From: CAYRYU01 sp964428355 | GTDB taxonomy: Bacteria; Muiribacteriota; Ozemobacteria; Ozemobacterales; Ozemobacteraceae | Reading direction: 5' to 3' | NCBI GenBank assembly: GCA_964428355.1 | Contig: CAYRYU010000006.1 | Location: 73,224-137,223 of the forward strand | Length of the DNA: 64,000 nucleotides | Shown: in pieces, positions 50,306 through 59,275 of the stretch | Layout of the letters: each line of letters opens with the position of its first letter | Numbering within the stretch: the stretch's first letter is position 1 | The notes under the pieces: generated by a model | Databases searched by the model: none | Seen by the model: only the letters and a program-made list of their open reading frames with translations | Told to the model about the DNA's origin: nothing | Position numbers and translations under genes: made by a program

Positions 50306-51496
50306 ATGAAGCATGAGCAGGCCCTTTCCAAGAATGTTGTGGCGTCAGGATGGGTCAGCTTTTTCACGGACCTCGGAAGCGAACTCATCTATCCCCTGCT
50401 CCCCACCTTCATCACCGGTGATCTGGGAGCGGGCCGGACGATGCTTGGCCTGATCGAGGGGATGTCCGAGGCCACTCCCAGCTTTTTCAAGCTGATCGCC
50501 GGGGTCTGGGCGGACCGGGTGAAAAACCGGAAGTGGCTGATCTTCATCGGATACCTCATCAGTTCAGTAATCAAACCGTTTATCGGGTTGGCCGGCTCAG
50601 CCCTCCAGGTTCTGGGGCTCCGATTCGGAGACCGGATAGGAAAAGGAATCCGAACCGCGCCCAGGGATGCCCTGATAGCCGATTCCACTCCCGTAGAGAT
50701 CCGAGGAAAGGCATTCGGTTTCCATCGCGCCATGGACCATATCGGCGCACTGGGAGGAGGCCTTGTCGCATGGGTTCTCCTTTCCCACCTGGGAATGACG
50801 GTCAAACAGGTCATCATCTTCTCGGCAATCCCCGGGGTTCTCTGCCTCTTGACGATACTGATGTTCATCACTGAGATCCCCGGCCGGGAACCTGCTCCTC
50901 CAAAGCCACAAGGCGAAGTTCGAGGCTCGCTTCCAAACGGATTCTGGAACCTGCTAATCGGAACGGCAGGGTTTGCGATCGCGAACTCGAGCGATGCCTT
51001 CCTGCTTCTGCGGTGCCGGGAGATGGGGGTTCCACTTCTCCAGCTGCCTTTGATCTGGTCCTATCTCCACCTGATTAAAGCAGGGACATGCTTCTACGGA
51101 GGCAAACTGGCGGATCGCATCGGGCCGAGGGCGGTGACGGCCGGTGGTTGGGTCCTGTATTCCGGCGTTTACGCGGGTTTCGCGTTTTTTTCCGGCCCGA
51201 TCTGGCCCTGGGTACTTTTCACCATTTACGGCTTCTTTTTCGGGGCGACCGAGGGAACTGTCAAAGCCTGGGTTTCCCACCTCGTCCCACCCGAAGCCAG
51301 AGGAACGGCCTATGGTTATCTGGGCCTGGCGGAGGGGGTGTTTCTCCTCCCCGCCAGCCTTCTGGCCGGGTTCCTCTGGGACAGCTCGGGATCGGCAACA
51401 TTGCCGCTTCTCTCAGCTTCAACCGTTTCCTTTGCCGCTGCAGGCTGGCTTTGGGCGATGGTTCCAGCGGGGACCGGGAATCCGGGAAAGGTTTGA
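50306..51496 (+). CDS. major facilitator superfamily transporter
   Basis: A 396-residue membrane protein with about twelve hydrophobic segments. The MFS loop between helices 2 and 3 reads AGVWADRVKNRKWLI, and GDRIGKGIRTAPRDALIADS is typical of a subgroup of drug-efflux-like transporters. Substrate unknown. The ribosome site is weak. Its stop overlaps the start of the CHASE2 cyclase gene (TGATG), so the two are translationally coupled. Confidence 0.88.
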   Translation: MKHEQALSKNVVASGWVSFFTDLGSELIYPLLPTFITGDLGAGRTMLGLIEGMSEATPSFFKLIAGVWADRVKNRKWLIFIGYLISSVIKPFIGLAGSALQVLGLRFGDRIGKGIRTAPRDALIADSTPVEIRGKAFGFHRAMDHIGALGGGLVAWVLLSHLGMTVKQVIIFSAIPGVLCLLTILMFITEIPGREPAPPKPQGEVRGSLPNGFWNLLIGTAGFAIANSSDAFLLLRCREMGVPLLQLPLIWSYLHLIKAGTCFYGGKLADRIGPRAVTAGGWVLYSGVYAGFAFFSGPIWPWVLFTIYGFFFGATEGTVKAWVSHLVPPEARGTAYGYLGLAEGVFLLPASLLAGFLWDSSGSATLPLLSASTVSFAAAGWLWAMVPAGTGNPGKV

Positions 51497-53403
51497 TGAT
51501 TCCGATGGACAGGAAACTCCTTCTTCAGCGTACTGGGATCCTCGCTGCCGTTCTGCTTGCGGTCCTGCTTCTTCCCGGAGTGAGGGAACTCGAACTCTGG
51601 AGCCATGACGCCCGCATGAAATTGCGCGGGCCCCGTCCGCCCAGGATCGACAACATCGTGGTGGTGGCGATCGATGATGCCAGCCGCCAATTCTTCCGAT
51701 CCCCAAGTTACTTCTGGAGCCCGAACTGGGCGCAGTTCCTCGAGAAGGCGGTTCAGGCATCCGCATCCGCAGTCATGTTCGACATCTTCTTTTCCATGAT
51801 ACCCGACAAACCTTTCCAAGCATTCGTCGGGAGTTTCATGGCCGAGAACGGAATCCTGATCCCCCCGGCAATCCTCGGGAAAATGAGTCTAGAACAGATC
51901 TTCCGCAACGCGATCGGAAACGCCCGGAAGCGGGGCTTGAAGATCTTCCTCGGAATGGATGCCTCGGAGACCCTCAAGGAAAGGCTCAAGACAAACCCCA
52001 TACTCATGATGATCCCCGTGGGTAACCTCGGTTTGTTCACCACCCCTTCGGACGAAGATCGCATCATCAGAAGAATCAAGCTGTTCTACCGGACCGTCGA
52101 CGGTGAACGAACCAACTCCGCGATCTCACTCGTGGTCGCCTCCAAGACCTCGACCCTTCCCTTCGAAATCAGAAACAACCGCGAGCTCTCCATCGGCGGG
52201 GAAGAACTCTCGATGTTGACCGACGGCCACACCGGAATCCTCGACTTCGCTTATCCCACATTCCCGACGATCTCGTTCAAGGATCTCTTCGATGGAACCC
52301 TCGAAAAGGAGCATGGACCCGCCTTTCTGGCGGGAAAAATTCTGCTCGTTGGAGAAATTGACAGGACCGACGTCAAGCGAACCCCTTTGGGACTGGCTCC
52401 CGGAGTGGCGGTCCACGCGAATGCAATCGAGAACCTCTTCACGAAAGGCTTTCTGGTTCCCAGCTCCATCCTTTTCGAGTGGGCCCTCATCGGCCTGCTC
52501 GCGGTTCTTCAGTTCGCCCTGTTCGCCTGGAACCCCAGGATTGGCGTCATAGCTTCGATGCTTTTCCCCTTCGCATGGTTCGGGGCCGGTATCATGATGA
52601 TACGACGCGGCTTCCTACTCCCTTTCGCCCACCCCACCCTCTTCGTTTTCATTTCGGGTATAGCCGAAGGAATAAGGCGGTACCGCCTCCTGGAAAAGGA
52701 TCGCAGGAAGATCCGGGAGGTGTTCGGCAGATACGTCAACGATTCCGTCCTGAACACGATCATGGGAAGGACCGGCCGAGACTTCATCTCCGGAGACCGT
52801 CACACGATCTGCGTCATGTTCGTGGACATTCGCGGGTTCACCTCCTTTTCCGAAAGCCGGGATCCGGCTGATGTCGTCGCTTTTCTCAACAAGTATTTCG
52901 AGTGCCTCACCGAGATCGTCCTGCGCCACGACGGAGTCGTCGACAAGTTCCTGGGAGACGGCCTGATGGCCTTTTTCAACGCCCCTATCGAAAAGCCCGA
53001 GTTTGCCAGCCAGGCGGTGAAGGCGGCATTGGAGATGAGAAGACTCGCCGAAAATCCCGAAATCCGGAAAGCCTGTGGTTCGTTTGACTTGAAAATCGGG
53101 GTCGCTTTGAACGTCGGCCCCGCTGTCGTCGGGAACATCGGGTCGAACCGCAAGACCGAGTATACCATCATCGGGGATACCGTGAACACCACGTCGCGGA
53201 TCGAAAGCTTGAACAAGGAATATGGTACGGATATCATTGCGGGAGAGTCGGTTTTCGATCTGACACGGGACGAGTTCGAATGGAAGAATCTTGGGGAACG
53301 AAGCATTCGTGGCAAGGAAATCCTCGTGAAGTTGTTTTCCCCCGTCGGGCCGATCGAAAGAACGGTTTCGGTTCCCGAGGCGAACAAGGAGGTCGAACCA
53401 TGA
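51496..53403 (+). CDS. CHASE2-domain class III adenylate/guanylate cyclase
   Basis: A 635-residue receptor cyclase. A first membrane helix (about 10-30) is followed by an extracytoplasmic CHASE2 domain (about 30-325, WSHDARMKLRGPRPPRIDNI at its start), three closely spaced helices (about 325-390) and a cytoplasmic cyclase domain (about 430-600). Metal aspartates lie in MFVDIRGFTSF and LGDGLMAFF, base selection in KTEYTIIGDT, and the Asn/Arg pair in DTVNTTSRIE, so it should be active. Known CHASE2 proteins sense unidentified external signals. It is coupled to the MFS gene upstream (TGATG) and to a FecR-like gene downstream (ATGA). Confidence 0.9.
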   Translation: MIPMDRKLLLQRTGILAAVLLAVLLLPGVRELELWSHDARMKLRGPRPPRIDNIVVVAIDDASRQFFRSPSYFWSPNWAQFLEKAVQASASAVMFDIFFSMIPDKPFQAFVGSFMAENGILIPPAILGKMSLEQIFRNAIGNARKRGLKIFLGMDASETLKERLKTNPILMMIPVGNLGLFTTPSDEDRIIRRIKLFYRTVDGERTNSAISLVVASKTSTLPFEIRNNRELSIGGEELSMLTDGHTGILDFAYPTFPTISFKDLFDGTLEKEHGPAFLAGKILLVGEIDRTDVKRTPLGLAPGVAVHANAIENLFTKGFLVPSSILFEWALIGLLAVLQFALFAWNPRIGVIASMLFPFAWFGAGIMMIRRGFLLPFAHPTLFVFISGIAEGIRRYRLLEKDRRKIREVFGRYVNDSVLNTIMGRTGRDFISGDRHTICVMFVDIRGFTSFSESRDPADVVAFLNKYFECLTEIVLRHDGVVDKFLGDGLMAFFNAPIEKPEFASQAVKAALEMRRLAENPEIRKACGSFDLKIGVALNVGPAVVGNIGSNRKTEYTIIGDTVNTTSRIESLNKEYGTDIIAGESVFDLTRDEFEWKNLGERSIRGKEILVKLFSPVGPIERTVSVPEANKEVEP

Positions 53404-54503
53404 AAAAGGTCATCCCGGCCGCGTTCTTTCTGGTCCTCCTGGGAATGAGCCCTGCATTCTCGGCTGATGCCGGCTCAAATGGCGCACTAGTCACAAATCT
53501 GGAGGGGGAAAAGGTCCAGGCTACTTTGGCCGCAGAATCCTGGTATCCCTCGATCGGGGAGATTCTTCTCCCCAAGACGCTCGTAACCGTTCCCCTTTCC
53601 AACCAGATCGAACTGATCCATCTTCAAACGAACCAGAACGCGACCGTGATCGGAAGTTCAGGTTTTTCGGTCGAGGAAAACGGCTTCAAAGGCTCCAACC
53701 TCATGCTGAGCCCCGCTCCTGAGGAGCTGAAGTCCAAGCTGCTCTTCGACGACCGCGCGCTTTCCGAACTCTGCGCGGTGTCCTCCGATCATATCTCCCG
53801 CGGTATAGAGAATGAGAAAACCCAACTTGTGGCGGAGAAACCTGCCTCCCCACCCAACACCTCAACCGACGTCGGGGTTAACGATGGGGAACAGACTTCC
53901 CCTCCCACTTCCGAACCCGGCAACAACGAAAACTATTCGGATGGGGGCTCTGGAACCGGGCAACACAAAGAGGTTCAACCGGTCTCTGGGGGCTCTCGAA
54001 GTGGCGGACCTGATATTCAACTGTCCCCGGTGGTGCCCGGCGCACCCCGGCGAGAGGAGCAGCCCTCCCTGCCCGTCTTTCGGATCGCCATCCCCGCGGA
54101 CAGCTTCGGAACGGCGAAGATCCACAAGGTCCAGTTGCATGAAAAGTTCCCAACATCGCTCAGGAAATTCGATGGAGTCGGGACCCGCCCATTTGAAATT
54201 GCATCTGGAACCGGATGGGCAAAAGGAGCAATCCAGGTGCCGGTTTCGACCGAAACCGTTTCCATCGAACTTTCACTCCCCGGCAACCCTGATGCCAAAA
54301 TCGTGGTAAAGGTATCCCCCACATCTGGGAAAGATCAATCCAGGCTGCTCTGGGCATACAAACTGGCCGAGGAAGGTTCTCCGGAACAAGGGGCGGCACT
54401 CATTCTCGACCTTCTGAACGAGAAAAAACTCTCGTTGAAGGTCGCCGGTTTTCACCTTCTCAGGCTCAAGACAAAAATCCAAAAGGGAACTGGAAAAAAA
54501 TGA
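53400..54503 (+). CDS. exported FecR-like protein, copy 1
   Basis: A 367-residue protein with a signal peptide (about 1-20, ending FSA). The domain at about 25-125 has the alternating strands of FecR-type ligand-sensing domains: GALVTNLEGEKVQATL, WYPSIGEILLPKTLVTVPL, IELIHLQTNQNATVIG. Then follow a conserved LSELCAVSSDHIS motif, a Pro/Ser/Gly-rich linker (about 140-220) and a C-terminal domain ending in helices (about 325-360). Two paralogs follow at 55120 and 56405. It overlaps the CHASE2 cyclase gene by 4 bp, which suggests that it is a periplasmic partner of that receptor. Confidence 0.75.
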   Translation: MKKVIPAAFFLVLLGMSPAFSADAGSNGALVTNLEGEKVQATLAAESWYPSIGEILLPKTLVTVPLSNQIELIHLQTNQNATVIGSSGFSVEENGFKGSNLMLSPAPEELKSKLLFDDRALSELCAVSSDHISRGIENEKTQLVAEKPASPPNTSTDVGVNDGEQTSPPTSEPGNNENYSDGGSGTGQHKEVQPVSGGSRSGGPDIQLSPVVPGAPRREEQPSLPVFRIAIPADSFGTAKIHKVQLHEKFPTSLRKFDGVGTRPFEIASGTGWAKGAIQVPVSTETVSIELSLPGNPDAKIVVKVSPTSGKDQSRLLWAYKLAEEGSPEQGAALILDLLNEKKLSLKVAGFHLLRLKTKIQKGTGKK

Positions 54504-55078
54504 CCGAGCAAAAAGAGACCCAGCCCCTCTCCATCGAATGGCGGAAGGTATCCGGAGTCGTCCTGGTGGCCGATGTCGAAAGCTTCTTCCCGCTTTGCGC
54601 AAAAATGTCCCATGACGAACTTGGAGTTTTCATCCAGAACCTGTACAGCTTCTGGAGCACCGAGATCGCCCGCCGGAACGGCGAAGTCGTCGCCTACATC
54701 GGTGACTCGGTCATGGCGACCTTTTTCAAGGAAAGCTCCTCGGGCATGGACCCTGAGTGGTGCGCGACAACGACGGCTTTCCACATTGCGAAGGGGGCGA
54801 AAAAAATCGCCCCGGATCTCGAGATCAATGTCGCCCTGACCTCGGGGCAGTTCCTTTCCGGCCGCTGGGAAGAGCAGAACCGGCCGATGAGGGCGATCCT
54901 GGGAGACGTGGTAAACCGTGCAGCCATGCTCGTCAGCAGCAAGAACAAGGGAATTTTCGCTTCGAAAGCCGTCGTCGACATCCTCGGCCCCAGGGTGAAA
55001 TCCGAGAAGTTTGCTCTCCGGTTCCCCGCCTCTCCCCAGGATGAACCGGTTTTCCGCCTTACGTCACTGGTGCTTTGA
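54500..55078 (+). CDS. stand-alone class III cyclase-fold protein with lost catalytic Arg
   Basis: A 192-residue cytoplasmic protein consisting of one cyclase homology domain. Metal-binding D25 (VADVESF) and D69 (YIGDSVMATFF) are kept, as is the Asn of the transition-state pair (ILGDVVNRAA, N139), but the Arg expected four residues later is M143. It may be a weak or inactive cyclase that forms heterodimers with, or regulates, the CHASE2 cyclase. It overlaps the first FecR-like gene by 4 bp. Confidence 0.75.
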   Translation: MTEQKETQPLSIEWRKVSGVVLVADVESFFPLCAKMSHDELGVFIQNLYSFWSTEIARRNGEVVAYIGDSVMATFFKESSSGMDPEWCATTTAFHIAKGAKKIAPDLEINVALTSGQFLSGRWEEQNRPMRAILGDVVNRAAMLVSSKNKGIFASKAVVDILGPRVKSEKFALRFPASPQDEPVFRLTSLVL

Positions 55079-55119
55079 CCGATTAACCGCTTGAGTCACA
55101 CCTAATCGGAGGTTCCACT

Positions 55120-56367
55120 TTGAGATCTATTGTCCTCTTTTTTGCCATTGTTCTTTCTCTAGGTTGCAGCCCCGCTTTTTCCGCACAATCCGATCCGAGC
55201 GGAGCCCTGATCACGGATCTTTCCGGAAACGGCCTCAAGGCAAGGTTCCAGGATACGTCCTGGGATCCCGCCCTCGGCGAGATCCTCCCGCCAAGAACCA
55301 ACGTGGAAGTTCCGCCGGAGGGGACCGTAAACCTCGTTCATCTCGAGACGAACGAAGCGGCGGAGATCATTGGCCCCGCCAGTTTCTCGGTCGGAATCGC
55401 TGGCTTTCTCGGCCTCCAGGATGGACTCGCCAGAAGGATAGAGGGCCTAACGGCAAAACTCGATCTTGGGAAGAACAGCATGGCGGAACTCTGCGCCATC
55501 TCTTCCGACCACATCAGTTCGGGTGCAATCGAGTCGAAGAAAGAGAAAGGACTCCCCGCAAAATCCGAAGAACCGCCCGACCTGAAAAACCTCGAACGTG
55601 CTCTCGAAGAAGTTTCCGGTGAAGACCGGGGCGGGGACCTCGACTTCGGAACGGGAGGTCTTGGCCTCTCTGGAATTGGAAAGGGAGGAGGGGGTTCCGG
55701 TCACTCTATTGGCCTCGGGGACATTGGAATCTCCGGCTCCGGAAGCGGCGGAGGCGGGATGGGCTCGGCCCCTGGAATTGGCAGCTATGGAACCAGGGGT
55801 TCCGGAAGGGGCCAGGGATACGGCTCTTCTGGTGAGAAGTCCTCGAAGGTCTCTGAGCGCGGAACCTCATCCCCCCCTGCAGCACCTTCGCCCCAGCCCG
55901 TGCCTCCCGCTCAAGCGGCATCAACGGAACCTGTGGAATGGTCGGTTGCCCTCGCGATCCCGGCAGAGCTGATCGACCGATCGAGGCTGTGGAAAGACCG
56001 GATTTTCCTGACTCTTCTCCAGGAATCCGCTCCGAGGCAGCTTGTTCCGGCAAGGAAAATCTCGGTCGGGAACGAGACCGACTGGTTCCTCTTCTCGTTC
56101 AAGGCTTCCGTTCGGGATGGAGATCTTCCCATCTTCATCCACGGTCGTCCCAGACCAGAAGGACCATTGAAATGCCTGGTTTCTTCGGCCTTTCCGACCG
56201 GCCCCAGATTGCTGGCCGCACTGCGACTGGCCCAATCGGGGAAACCCTGGCAGGCGGCCGCCCTTGTGATCGAATTGAACGAGCTGGGAAAGCTCCCCGA
56301 CAAGTCGGCGGTCTTCTATCTCCGTCAATTCAGCCAGACGGCTCGAGGTTCCGGCGTCCAGGAATGA
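55120..56367 (+). CDS. exported FecR-like protein, copy 2
   Basis: A 415-residue paralog of the proteins at 53400 and 56405. It has a signal peptide (about 1-22), the shared FecR-like domain (GALITDLSGNGLKARF, WDPALGEILPPRTNVEVPP, VNLVHLETNEAAEIIGPASF) and the motif MAELCAISSDHIS, then a long Gly/Ser-rich linker (about 175-250), a Pro-rich stretch and a C-terminal domain ending in helices (about 355-405). The TTG start is supported by GGAGG 7 nt upstream and by the signal peptide it creates. Confidence 0.75.
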   Translation: MRSIVLFFAIVLSLGCSPAFSAQSDPSGALITDLSGNGLKARFQDTSWDPALGEILPPRTNVEVPPEGTVNLVHLETNEAAEIIGPASFSVGIAGFLGLQDGLARRIEGLTAKLDLGKNSMAELCAISSDHISSGAIESKKEKGLPAKSEEPPDLKNLERALEEVSGEDRGGDLDFGTGGLGLSGIGKGGGGSGHSIGLGDIGISGSGSGGGGMGSAPGIGSYGTRGSGRGQGYGSSGEKSSKVSERGTSSPPAAPSPQPVPPAQAASTEPVEWSVALAIPAELIDRSRLWKDRIFLTLLQESAPRQLVPARKISVGNETDWFLFSFKASVRDGDLPIFIHGRPRPEGPLKCLVSSAFPTGPRLLAALRLAQSGKPWQAAALVIELNELGKLPDKSAVFYLRQFSQTARGSGVQE

Positions 56368-56404
56368 TCTGACCCAGATTTTCCCCCCATGAAGGAGGTT
56401 TGTC

Positions 56405-57382
56405 ATGAAGCCGGTCATCCGCTCGGTTCTCTGTCTCATCCTGTTGGTCACCGGACCTTCCTTCGCCGTCGATGAATACTCGGGTGGAGCCTTGATCACC
56501 GACATCAACGTGCCGGGGGTCGATGCCACAACCGGTTCCAGAACCTGGCAACCGACTATGGGCGAGATTCTCCGCCCCGCCACACGGGTCGATCTCTCCG
56601 CGACCGGAAAGATCGATGTGGTCCACCTCGAGACGAACGAGGAGGCATCCGTAAATGGCCCCGCGAGCTTCACGATCGGTGCGCAGGGGTTTTCAGGCCT
56701 CGTTCAGGGCCAGACCCGGAAAATCGAGGGTTTGAACGCGGACCTGGATCTCAGGAAAGAAAGCCTGAACGAGCTCTGCGCGGTTTCCTCGGATCATATG
56801 AACACGGATTCAAAAAGCTTTGAAGAGACCCTGTCTCTCGCTCCAGAAACTGTCACAAGGGAACCATTCCCGATCAGAGAGAGAGAAACCAAAATGAAGA
56901 AAGAGGAATCCCAATCCCGGGGGATGAACAAGGCTGCCCCATGCCAGAGTCCGGCGGCGGACCGGCAAGCACCTTTCACCACCACCATCGGACTCCCCGC
57001 GGACCTCTTCCCGGGAATCGAAGCAGGCGATTTTTTCCTCGAGACCCCTGCCCAGACCGAACCACTTCCAATTCTCGATCCCAAGAAAGTCGTCTTTCCG
57101 GGAAAGTCGGCCTGGATCCAACTCACCATCGAGGTTTTCCCTCCTTCGGAGAATCTCACGATCGTAGCAGGTTCTTCCAAGAACCCGAAAGATCGGAAAA
57201 CCCTCGGCATCACATCCGGAATCCCCAGCGGAAAACCCATCTTCCAGGCGCTCCAGCTCATCCTTGCGGGGAAACCTTCACAAGCGGCCGGAATCATTCT
57301 CACGCTCGAGGAAAGCGGCGCCCTGCCGCGCGAACGGGCGGAAATCTACCTCGAACGCTGCCGCAAGCTCCTCCAAAAATAG
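56405..57382 (+). CDS. exported FecR-like protein, copy 3
   Basis: A 325-residue paralog with a signal peptide (about 1-22), the FecR-like domain (GALITDINVPGVDATTGSRT, WQPTMGEILRPATRVDLSA, IDVVHLETNEEASVNGPASF) and the LNELCAVSSDHM motif, but a short charged linker in place of the Gly/Ser-rich one. The C-terminal domain (about 195-325) ends in helices like its relatives. AAGGAGG precedes the ATG. It is the last gene of the cassette and converges with the ABC-exporter operon; only 13 bp separate the two stops. Confidence 0.75.
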   Translation: MKPVIRSVLCLILLVTGPSFAVDEYSGGALITDINVPGVDATTGSRTWQPTMGEILRPATRVDLSATGKIDVVHLETNEEASVNGPASFTIGAQGFSGLVQGQTRKIEGLNADLDLRKESLNELCAVSSDHMNTDSKSFEETLSLAPETVTREPFPIRERETKMKKEESQSRGMNKAAPCQSPAADRQAPFTTTIGLPADLFPGIEAGDFFLETPAQTEPLPILDPKKVVFPGKSAWIQLTIEVFPPSENLTIVAGSSKNPKDRKTLGITSGIPSGKPIFQALQLILAGKPSQAAGIILTLEESGALPRERAEIYLERCRKLLQK

Positions 57383-57395
57383 AGGGACACAGGAA

Positions 57396-58511
57396 TCAAT
57401 TCCCGGCTGACCTATCTCCCTTTTTCCGGCTCGAAAGAAAAGACAGCCCCAGAGCCAGCAGAAAGAGGCCAAAAGCCTGTTTCTGTTGCCGGGAGCGTCT
57501 TTCCGACAAGGTGTATTCCAGTGTGCAATATTCGCAATCCCCTGAAGGATCGTGGTGGGAATGGCCCGGACTCCCTCCAACAACTTCGTGGGAATGGGCC
57601 TGGCCTCCCTCGGGGGGTTCCGAATGTGGGACGGAATCATTGCGTCCAGGGAAAGGCGTCCCCGAGGAAATGGTTTCGGAAAAGTCGGGGGGAAGCGGCT
57701 TCCCGGCTTCGATCAGGTTCATGCAGTCCGAAAGAAAACTGTCGGCCTGCCTGTCCCCCCGGTCAACACCCTTCCAGGAGGCCAGGGCTTCCTGGTGTTT
57801 TCCCAGATCGAGAAGAAACCGCGATTTGAGGAGATGGTAGCTCGAGGGGTTGAGGGCCGGGTCCTTGCGATGCCGGGGGTTCCACAGCCTTGAGTGCGCA
57901 TCGAGGGCGGCGTCCAGATACTTTATTGCGATCGCGTGTCGTTCCAGCAGTTCCGCCCGGTCCCTTGCGGGCGAAAACCCGTAGCAGAATGCTCCGCATC
58001 CGTACAGCTCGTGCAGCCTCGGAGACTGCCTGTTGGCGAGAATTCCCTGTTGCAAAAGCCTGATTCCCAAGGTGAATCGGGAAAGGAAACAGGTCAGGTT
58101 CTGGGAAACGGCTCCGTAGACTTCGATCCGGGCCGGGTTGAGCAGGATCGCCAACTCCAACCAGGGGAGCATCTCTGTATGACCCGCGAAACCTCCTCCC
58201 TCGAACTTCTCCGGGATCCTTCCGGAGGGTCCGAAATGCAGGTACTCGTCGGCATAGAGAAGGGCGATATCGGCGAGAAAGGGTCGGATTCCCTTCGGGA
58301 TGACTTCCAACAAGGTCCCGCAGGATCCTGAGGATCCTCCTGATCCTGAGGATCCTCCTGATCCTGAGGATCCTGCGGACTCCGGGGATTCGAAACCCGG
58401 CAGGTCGGGAAACTGGGCTCTGAAGGTCCAGAGGGTCGAAAATGCGAGGGTTCCCGTCAACAGGATCAGGAGCACCCCGGGTCTTCCGCGAAGGGTTCCC
58501 CGGCGTTTCAC
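57396..58511 (-). CDS. membrane-anchored TPR-like protein with Ser/Gly repeat tract and His-rich tail
   Basis: A 371-residue protein. An N-terminal helix (about 12-30), a Ser/Gly-rich tract (about 45-65) encoded by an 18-bp repeat, a helical region resembling tetratricopeptide repeats (about 75-255, LELAILLNPARIEVYG, for example), a His-rich stretch (about 300-325) and a second hydrophobic helix (about 345-362) before a basic end. Function unknown. The GTG start overlaps the permease stop (GTGA), so it is the third gene of an ABC-2 exporter operon and may be its accessory protein. Confidence 0.7.
   Translation of the reverse strand: MKRRGTLRGRPGVLLILLTGTLAFSTLWTFRAQFPDLPGFESPESAGSSGSGGSSGSGGSSGSCGTLLEVIPKGIRPFLADIALLYADEYLHFGPSGRIPEKFEGGGFAGHTEMLPWLELAILLNPARIEVYGAVSQNLTCFLSRFTLGIRLLQQGILANRQSPRLHELYGCGAFCYGFSPARDRAELLERHAIAIKYLDAALDAHSRLWNPRHRKDPALNPSSYHLLKSRFLLDLGKHQEALASWKGVDRGDRQADSFLSDCMNLIEAGKPLPPDFSETISSGTPFPGRNDSVPHSEPPEGGQAHSHEVVGGSPGHSHHDPSGDCEYCTLEYTLSERRSRQQKQAFGLFLLALGLSFLSSRKKGDRSAGN
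58324..58377 (-). repeat. three tandem 18-bp units inside a coding region
   Basis: Three units of GATCCTGAGGATCCTCCT at 58324-58341, 58342-58359 and 58360-58377 (the last ends GCG instead of CCT). Each codes for six residues of a Ser/Gly tract, so unit gain or loss keeps the reading frame. Each contains AGGATCCT palindromes that could form slipped-strand hairpins. Confidence 0.9.
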
Positions 58512-59275
58512 AGGTCCCGCCGTTCCAGGACGAACCCTCCGAGCACCAGGAAGAAGAGCGAGACGCAGAGCGCATAGATTCCGATCCAGGCGAAGGCGGC
58601 CGCCTGGATCGAAACCTCGTGAACCACGGCTAGCCTGAATTCGAAAACCGTGAAGTCGGGAAGGAAAAAAGCCGCCGACTCGAAAAGGAACGACAAAACA
58701 GGCGAACCGACGCTTTCGAACCCATCCCGAAGGAAACCCACGCCGTGCCCGAGGGCGAAAACCAGTATTCCGAGACTGAGAAGCACGATCCGCGTTCCGA
58801 AAGTTGCGAAAAACAGCAAGGTTGCCGAAAAGACGACATACTTGAGAAAGACGGCGACCGCCCCCGAAAGGATCTCCCAGAACCAGGCCCCGTCGTGGAT
58901 TCGAAGCAAAAGCAGGATCCAGGCGCTGAAGGAAAGCTGGAAAAAGGCAAGGCTCGCCACGACCCCCAGGAATTTCCCTGTCAGGAACCCGAACCGGCTG
59001 GGATTGCGGGTCAGGAAGAAGTAGGCGGACCTTCGCTCGATATCGGGAATCACCTGCTCCGAGGCCAGGAAAAGTACCAGCAGGAACCCCATTACCGACA
59101 GCAGAGCGAGCCCGCCGTCCTTCACGATCTTCACCTGACCTCCCAACGCGAAAACGTCAAGAAGCCAGGGAAGCGGTGCCAGCGGAAGGAGGAGCGCGAG
59201 GACCGCGAACATCAACCTGTTCCGGAGTGATTCCAGGAAGGAATACCACCCCGTCCAGAAGGCTGTCCGAATCAC
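58508..59275 (-). CDS. ABC-2 family exporter permease
   Basis: A 255-residue membrane protein with about six hydrophobic segments and a charged loop EQVIPDIERRSAYFFLTRNP, typical of the loop after helix 2 in ABC-2 permeases that carry substrates outward. It pairs with the ATPase encoded immediately upstream, whose gene it overlaps by 4 bp (GTGA). Substrate unknown. Confidence 0.8.
   Translation of the reverse strand: MIRTAFWTGWYSFLESLRNRLMFAVLALLLPLAPLPWLLDVFALGGQVKIVKDGGLALLSVMGFLLVLFLASEQVIPDIERRSAYFFLTRNPSRFGFLTGKFLGVVASLAFFQLSFSAWILLLLRIHDGAWFWEILSGAVAVFLKYVVFSATLLFFATFGTRIVLLSLGILVFALGHGVGFLRDGFESVGSPVLSFLFESAAFFLPDFTVFEFRLAVVHEVSIQAAAFAWIGIYALCVSLFFLVLGGFVLERRDL

Noticed and set aside
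58320..58380. Short tandem repeat considered as a CRISPR array
   Set aside because: Units are contiguous with no spacers, lie in frame inside a gene and are only three in number; no cas gene is nearby.
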